64,000 bases of DNA from the NCBI RefSeq assembly GCF_900141815.1, contig NZ_FQYR01000002.1, forward strand, positions 287,091-351,090, read 5' to 3'. This document shows, one piece after another, positions 60,157-64,000 of this stretch. The notes under the pieces were generated by a model that worked only from the letters and a program-made list of their open reading frames with translations, was not told where the DNA came from and searched no databases. Positions within the stretch are counted from its first letter, which is position 1, and every line of letters begins with the position of its first letter. Source of the DNA: Rubritalea squalenifaciens DSM 18772 (GTDB taxonomy: Bacteria > Verrucomicrobiota > Verrucomicrobiia > Verrucomicrobiales > Akkermansiaceae). The position numbers were made by a program, and so were the translations under genes.

Positions 60157-60468
60157 TTAGTCCGTGGCTTTGCCGCAGTCCCGTGCTTCCTCGATCTTGA
60201 GCTGCACGAGGCGGTTGAAGTAGGAGGTGTAGCTGAGGAGGGAGCAGAGCGTGACGAAGCCGATGAAGAACATCAGTTTGAGGCTATGCGGATCTTCCCT
60301 GTCCATCATGTAAATGAGGGTGAGCGCTACGAAGGCGAGCAGAGAGCTGAGCAGGGAGATGCGGTTGAGCTCCAGCTTCTTCTCCAGCTGGGCGATGGAT
60401 CTGGCGCGCAGCTCCGGATCGGTAGCGATCTGCACGGCGCGTTCCACGTTTTGTTTGATCTTGAACAT
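60157..60468 (-). CDS. Small membrane protein with two spans
   Basis: 103 residues from ATG at 60468, preceded by CCTAACATC. A helical N terminus (NVERAVQIATDPELRARSIA) is followed by membrane segments at about 42-60 and 67-85; the tail ends KATD with TAA inside CTAACAG. Same gene series as 59509 and 60507. No family recognised. Confidence 0.68.
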   Translation of the reverse strand: MFKIKQNVERAVQIATDPELRARSIAQLEKKLELNRISLLSSLLAFVALTLIYMMDREDPHSLKLMFFIGFVTLCSLLSYTSYFNRLVQLKIEEARDCGKATD

Positions 60469-60506
60469 GATGTTAGGATCTTGGTTAGTTGGTATCACCT
60501 GTTTGG

Positions 60507-61076
60507 CTATGCATCTTGAATCATGCCGGAGGTTCTGAGGGTATCGATGTAGGGACCAGCATCTGAGCTGTTGGTCTGTGGTGACTCGATAAGTTCATGG
60601 GCGCGCTCCAAGTCATTGTCCCAGATGCTGTGGACGAGCTGGTTGTAGTGGCTTCCGGTGTCGGTAAACTCCTGATCATAACAATCCGGTATGGGGCTGC
60701 CAGCGAGCCCGGCGGATACGATGACCTTGAAGGCGGCGATGCTGCGGTGGATAGGTTCCGCGGGAGCCATCGACAAGGCTCTTTTAAATTCCTCCTGAGC
60801 GAGTGCATAGTCGCCTCGGACAAAGGCGCACTCGGCCAGATTGAACTGACTGCCGAAGCTGGGTTCGATGTCATGTATCTGCAGAAACACTTGCTCGGCC
60901 TCCATCACTTGCCCATTTGCCTGGTAGGCACCTCCTAACAGTTGAAGGTAGTTTAGCGAGTCTGAGGCTAAGTCCAGACCTTCCTCGAGTAGGCTGACAG
61001 CATTCCGGTAGTTTTGGGCTTCGAACTCACGCTTGGCCTCTTGGTAGAGTGTCTCCCAGGTTATGTTATTTCGCAT
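60507..61076 (-). CDS. TPR-repeat protein
   Basis: 189 residues, no signal peptide. Residues about 5-110 form two and a half TPR units (WETLYQEAKREFEAQNYRNA, YLQLLGGAYQANGQVMEAEQ, FNLAECAFVRGDYALAQEEF) with the expected small-large residue pattern. TPRs mediate protein-protein contacts; the C-terminal part is helical. Probably cytoplasmic. Precedes 60157 in transcription. Confidence 0.85.
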   Translation of the reverse strand: MRNNITWETLYQEAKREFEAQNYRNAVSLLEEGLDLASDSLNYLQLLGGAYQANGQVMEAEQVFLQIHDIEPSFGSQFNLAECAFVRGDYALAQEEFKRALSMAPAEPIHRSIAAFKVIVSAGLAGSPIPDCYDQEFTDTGSHYNQLVHSIWDNDLERAHELIESPQTNSSDAGPYIDTLRTSGMIQDA

Positions 61077-61109
61077 CGGTTCTAGTCTGTGGTTAAGGTG
61101 TGTTGGCGG

Positions 61110-62642
61110 CTATCTATCTGGAGCGATCACGCGTGCTTTGCCGTCGGTCTGCTGGAGGAGGATCTTGCCTTGGCTGTGCTCAGTGCCGTCGAGCAGGGCG
61201 TAGGGGATCTTCAGTTCGCTGAGTACGTGCTCGATGCTGAAGAATAGCTTGGCCGGGGCCTGGGGGTCGATGCTGATCTGCACGGCTTTGATCTGCTCGG
61301 TGGAGATCCAGTCGCGCACCTGCTTCTCCAGGGCTTCTAACTGGAGATTTCCGAGCGGGATTTCCAGGCTCTTCTGGGCATCGGCAGGCAGATCCAGTTG
61401 GGAGAGGTCGTGCCACTGCCACTTGCCGCTGGGGAAATTGACGGTGGTGGCGCCATCCGCCACATAGGAATGGATCAGCTTGCTGATCTTGGCCATGTCG
61501 CCCTGGTCCGCATCCTTGTAGCCTAAGGTCGCGCTGGTGAGTTTGGAAACTTTGACGGGCTCTTCCATGGGTGTTGTGTAGACGAGGATGCGGCGCGGCG
61601 TGGGACCATCGTTGTGGGCGGTGTAGCCGCTCTTGACGGGAGGCTCTGCCGGGGTGATTTGCGAGCCTTCAAGCGATCTGTACCAGCCACCGTCTGTGCA
61701 GCTAAAGGTCAATGAGAGCTTGTGTGGTGTCTCGCTCATGGTTTGGTCGACATAGTAACCGATCGATTGGACTTCGCCGAAATTCTCGAAGCGCTTGGAC
61801 TCGCCGGGCTGGAGGATGCCGTCGAAGATCACCCGCGCCTGGAGCTTCTTCAGGGATTCCCGGGCGTAAGGCGGCAGCGGGTATTGCTCGTCCAGCGAGA
61901 GGGCGGCGTTTTTCTCCGGGGTCTCAGCCTCCTGCTGGGTAGTCTGTTCTTTCTTGCTCTCCTGCAGTGCGAAGCCGACAGGGAAAGCGAGCGCGAAGAG
62001 GTAGACCACTAGCCAGGAGACGAGAGAGGAGTAGAAACGGAAAGGAGAGTAGGCGCGCGTGATGGTTTCCCCTTTATCCGTCATCTTGCCTGTGAAGAGG
62101 CTTTCCAGGATGAAGCCTGATAGAAAATAGCAGAAGAAGCCCGGGATGAGTAGATAGAACCAGGAGAATTGGTGGATCACCGCTGCGGCGATGACCACAC
62201 CCACGACTGGGAAATAGAGTAGGCCGAAAGCGACTGGGTGGCAGAAAGGCACGTGGAGGGTGGAGCGGTAGCGCGGCCTGTCATCGGCTAGGTAGTCCTC
62301 ATCCGTGATTTCCACTTTTGGTTCGTTGCTGAGCAAGCCACTCAGCAGGCCGATCCTGAGATCCATCTCGCCGCACTTTGGGCACTGGATGGTGATTCTG
62401 GACTGGTGGATGCCCAGCACCTCACTGTGGGCGCGGCATGTCGGGCAGCCCAGCCCCATCTTCCCGAAGGTCATCAGGAGGCACACGATCCCCCCGGCGA
62501 CAAATACCAGCCCCCCCCAGAGCAGGGCCAGGTAGGCCAGCCAGATCAGCGGATGATCCGGAAAAACCCAATAGGCTACGAGAGCGGGAAACATCAGGTA
62601 TCCGCTGAGACAAAGCTTATGCCAGGTGCGTGCGTTGAGCAT
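61110..62642 (-). CDS. Multi-span membrane protein with zinc ribbon
   Basis: 510 residues. Two N-terminal membrane segments (about 14-28, 31-58), a cytoplasmic zinc ribbon (Cys66-x-x-Cys69 and Cys87-x-x-Cys90 in CPTC and CPKC), then further segments at about 130-155, 157-178 and 207-228. A large C-terminal domain follows with PPYARESLKKLQARVIFDGI, DQTMSETPHKLSLTFSCTDG and LSELKIPYALLDGTEHSQGK. It stands 33 bp after the TPR gene ends. Function unknown; a zinc-ribbon sensor or assembly factor is possible. Confidence 0.75.
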   Translation of the reverse strand: MLNARTWHKLCLSGYLMFPALVAYWVFPDHPLIWLAYLALLWGGLVFVAGGIVCLLMTFGKMGLGCPTCRAHSEVLGIHQSRITIQCPKCGEMDLRIGLLSGLLSNEPKVEITDEDYLADDRPRYRSTLHVPFCHPVAFGLLYFPVVGVVIAAAVIHQFSWFYLLIPGFFCYFLSGFILESLFTGKMTDKGETITRAYSPFRFYSSLVSWLVVYLFALAFPVGFALQESKKEQTTQQEAETPEKNAALSLDEQYPLPPYARESLKKLQARVIFDGILQPGESKRFENFGEVQSIGYYVDQTMSETPHKLSLTFSCTDGGWYRSLEGSQITPAEPPVKSGYTAHNDGPTPRRILVYTTPMEEPVKVSKLTSATLGYKDADQGDMAKISKLIHSYVADGATTVNFPSGKWQWHDLSQLDLPADAQKSLEIPLGNLQLEALEKQVRDWISTEQIKAVQISIDPQAPAKLFFSIEHVLSELKIPYALLDGTEHSQGKILLQQTDGKARVIAPDR

Positions 62643-62725
62643 GGGTGGAGATCTAATGTTAGGTGGTTTGGGTTGCGGCCATAGAAATGCGTGAGGGGCT
62701 GAAAGCGGAAGGAATAGAGCTTTTC

Positions 62726-63235
62726 TTACTCACTTCTGACCTCCTCTAAGCGATGGTAAACATTGACATAGCAGTCGTGATCGACAGTTAGAGTGTCATC
62801 GTCTAGGTCATGGATGAACAGCATTCCTCCCAGTTCATAAGCCACTGCATTGGCCCTACGCACGTTCTTGAGGTTGGGTGGCTCCTTAGCGACTTGACGG
62901 ACCTCGGACCTCAAGGGGATCTCCGCAATGCCGTCATAGACAAAGGCATCAACCTTCTTCCACTTGTCCTTGGAGAGACTATAATCTTTGCCCTCGCTAA
63001 CGGTAATCAGCTCTACGGTGGAATCTTCCTTGAAGGTGTATATGACGACGTTGTCCGAGGGCTTTTCTAGAAGTGGCCTCCAGATGCCGATGATACTTTT
63101 ATTTCTGGGTTTTGCGGGGGATTCCGCGATTGCCGTATCCGGATCTTCTGCTGGCGGCTCTACATCCCCCAAGGTCTGGCGCTGCTTGCAGGCGAGCAGA
63201 AGGGGCAGGGACAAAAGAAGTAGAATCGCTTTCAT
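62726..63235 (-). CDS. Putative lipoprotein
   Basis: 169 residues. Lipobox LLAC at 13-16. After a Pro/Glu-rich spacer (EPPAEDPDTAIAESPAKP) comes IGIWRPLLEKPSDNVVIYTF and KEDSTVELITV, the start of a lipocalin-like domain. The end HDLDDDTLTVDHDCYVNVYH is a strand pair. Standalone. Likely an envelope lipoprotein. Confidence 0.7.
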   Translation of the reverse strand: MKAILLLLSLPLLLACKQRQTLGDVEPPAEDPDTAIAESPAKPRNKSIIGIWRPLLEKPSDNVVIYTFKEDSTVELITVSEGKDYSLSKDKWKKVDAFVYDGIAEIPLRSEVRQVAKEPPNLKNVRRANAVAYELGGMLFIHDLDDDTLTVDHDCYVNVYHRLEEVRSE

Positions 63236-63483
63236 GGCTTTGGCAAAACGGTGACGCCGTCAGGCTAGCCCGCCGCGCCTATGGGTCAATCATGGAGTTG
63301 GAGGCCGAGCACGATGGAGCGTTTCTAACCACGAATTGGACGAATCTCACGAATGGGGGCATGATGGAGCCGGGCTAGATGGAACTTTTCTAACCGCGGA
63401 ATACACGGAAGGGGCAGAAAGTGGATTCATCAGAGAGCTGTGCTTTGAGCTAAGATCATTTGGGCAAGGAACGTTGTTAAGTC
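63236..63483. repeat. Intergenic repeat mosaic
   Basis: A CAAAACGGTGACGCCGTCAGG segment, W9a (63332-63355), W9c variant CGCGGAATACACGGAAGG (63395-63412). CGTTGTTAAGTC lies directly before the next gene's ATG. Confidence 0.65.
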
Positions 63484-63951
63484 ATGAAGCTGCGTTGGTT
63501 TGCCCTGGTTTTTTTGTGCTGTCTTTTCTTGGGTGGAGGGGCGTTCAGTTTTTGGGAGAATGAAGTGCTGTATGAGCGCACTCGGGGAGGGACTTATATG
63601 TCTGCAAATTGGGAAGCTTTTCCAAAAGGCGAGGCGGAGAGAAGAGCGATGATAGAGCTGGGGAGCGATGCGTATCACAAAAAGATGCGCAAGGTGCTCA
63701 GGGAGGAGCTGAGCCGCTATATCACGGAGCTGAGTGGCGAGGTGGCCAAAGAAGTGATCGTGAGTTACGAGGGGGATGCCTCTGGGTTTCTTTTCACCTA
63801 TTCCTACAAGGCGGCTCTGAGCCAGCGTGAGGAGCGTGGTCTGGATGGCCTGCAGCAGGCCTTGTATCTGGCTGTGGTAAAGGATCAAAGTGCCCATGTT
63901 GAACGTGGGCGGGTACAAGACCTCCAAAACCCGATGGAAGACACAGATTGA
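63484..63951 (+). CDS. Signal-anchored protein, unknown function
   Basis: 155 residues. Membrane segment at 5-23 (WFALVFLCCLFLGGGAFSF), then a soluble domain with helical KKMRKVLREELSRYITELSG and beta VIVSYEGDASGFLFTYSYKA. Similar overall plan to several other small anchored proteins in the window. Complete within the window; 33 bp later a REP begins. Confidence 0.66.
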   Translation: MKLRWFALVFLCCLFLGGGAFSFWENEVLYERTRGGTYMSANWEAFPKGEAERRAMIELGSDAYHKKMRKVLREELSRYITELSGEVAKEVIVSYEGDASGFLFTYSYKAALSQREERGLDGLQQALYLAVVKDQSAHVERGRVQDLQNPMEDTD

Positions 63952-63983
63952 GGGGCTGATGGAACCTCTGCTAGATGGAACTT

Positions 63984-64000
63984 CCGCGACCCGCGTTGGG
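63984..64000 (+). repeat. Start of a REP element, cut by the window end
   Basis: TCCGCGACCCGCGTTGGG is the first 18 bases of the REP, so the mosaic continues beyond the window. Confidence 0.7.

Noticed and set aside
3755-62660. Chromosomal integron with attC sites suggested by GTTAGR words at gene borders and many small orphan genes
   Set aside because: attC sites need paired RYYYAAC and GTTRRRY 55-140 bp apart with an imperfect palindrome between. Here TGTTAG is about three times as common as CTAACA, pairs are not found at consistent spacing, and no integrase gene is visible.
1-64000. rRNA, tRNA or replication origin
   Set aside because: No sequence resembling conserved rRNA segments, a tRNA cloverleaf with CCA-end, or DnaA-box clusters was noticed on either strand; a dedicated search was not possible here.

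Overview
The window looks like an accessory-rich chromosomal stretch from a Gram-negative bacterium, most probably a Verrucomicrobiota (Verrucomicrobiae-like). This is inferred from a moderately GC-rich base composition, a type II-C Cas9, many short exported proteins and lipoproteins with no Shine-Dalgarno-led starts, and long repeat-filled intergenic gaps. No rRNA, tRNA or obvious housekeeping gene was recognised, so the placement is tentative.

Positions 1-3893 hold one end of a type II-C CRISPR-Cas locus. The tail of the array is at 2-103 (36-bp repeat, 30-bp spacer, degenerate end repeat). An orphan inverted repeat copy with its own terminator lies at 449-519, cas9 at 534-3755 on the minus strand, and a divergent tracrRNA with a clear sigma70-type promoter at 3773-3893. 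cas1 and cas2 are not in the window.

From 3.9 to 46 kb about 55 small genes, mostly on the minus strand, stand alone or in groups of two to five. Many have a signal peptide, lipobox or one or two membrane spans. Recognisable families are a Nudix hydrolase, a YcxB-like protein, DUF4279, a DUF4375/DMP19-like protein, a CPBP protease, DUF3592, DUF3465, an ExbB/MotA-like fragment, SHOCT, a SUKH-like protein, two GNAT acetyltransferases, a 2H phosphoesterase, and two nearly identical REP-associated tyrosine transposases (35.2 and 40.1 kb).

From 46.6 to 56 kb, three paralogous secreted proteins of about 644 residues, each with a fourfold internal repeat, form an expanded family. From 56 to 64 kb the small-gene pattern returns, with a larger zinc-ribbon membrane protein at 61.1 kb.

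Almost every gap is a mosaic of a few recurring 'words' joined by a short constant linker of the form CTAGATGRARC. The names used below are: W9a, W9b and W9c (tandem 9-mers built on CACGAAT, CAGATTA and CACGGAA); H1 (a CCCCTGCGGGG hairpin followed by AGTGTTCAGTAGGAAG-like sequence); G1 (repeats of ACTGATTGGTGATT); N1 (ATGACTCCTGACTATTGACC-like); REP (a roughly 110-bp double hairpin starting CGCGACCCGCGTTGGGGTCG); M (from CATCCCGGAGGGATG to the CCACCCCGGAGGGGTGG hairpin); and U105 (a roughly 105-bp unit ending CAAGCCCAACGGGCGCTTG). Several 3'-terminal stubs of genes, three of them copies of complete genes in the same window, lie against these modules. Together with the polar TGTTAG word found at many gene boundaries, this suggests a repeat-bounded region where small genes are gained, duplicated and lost.
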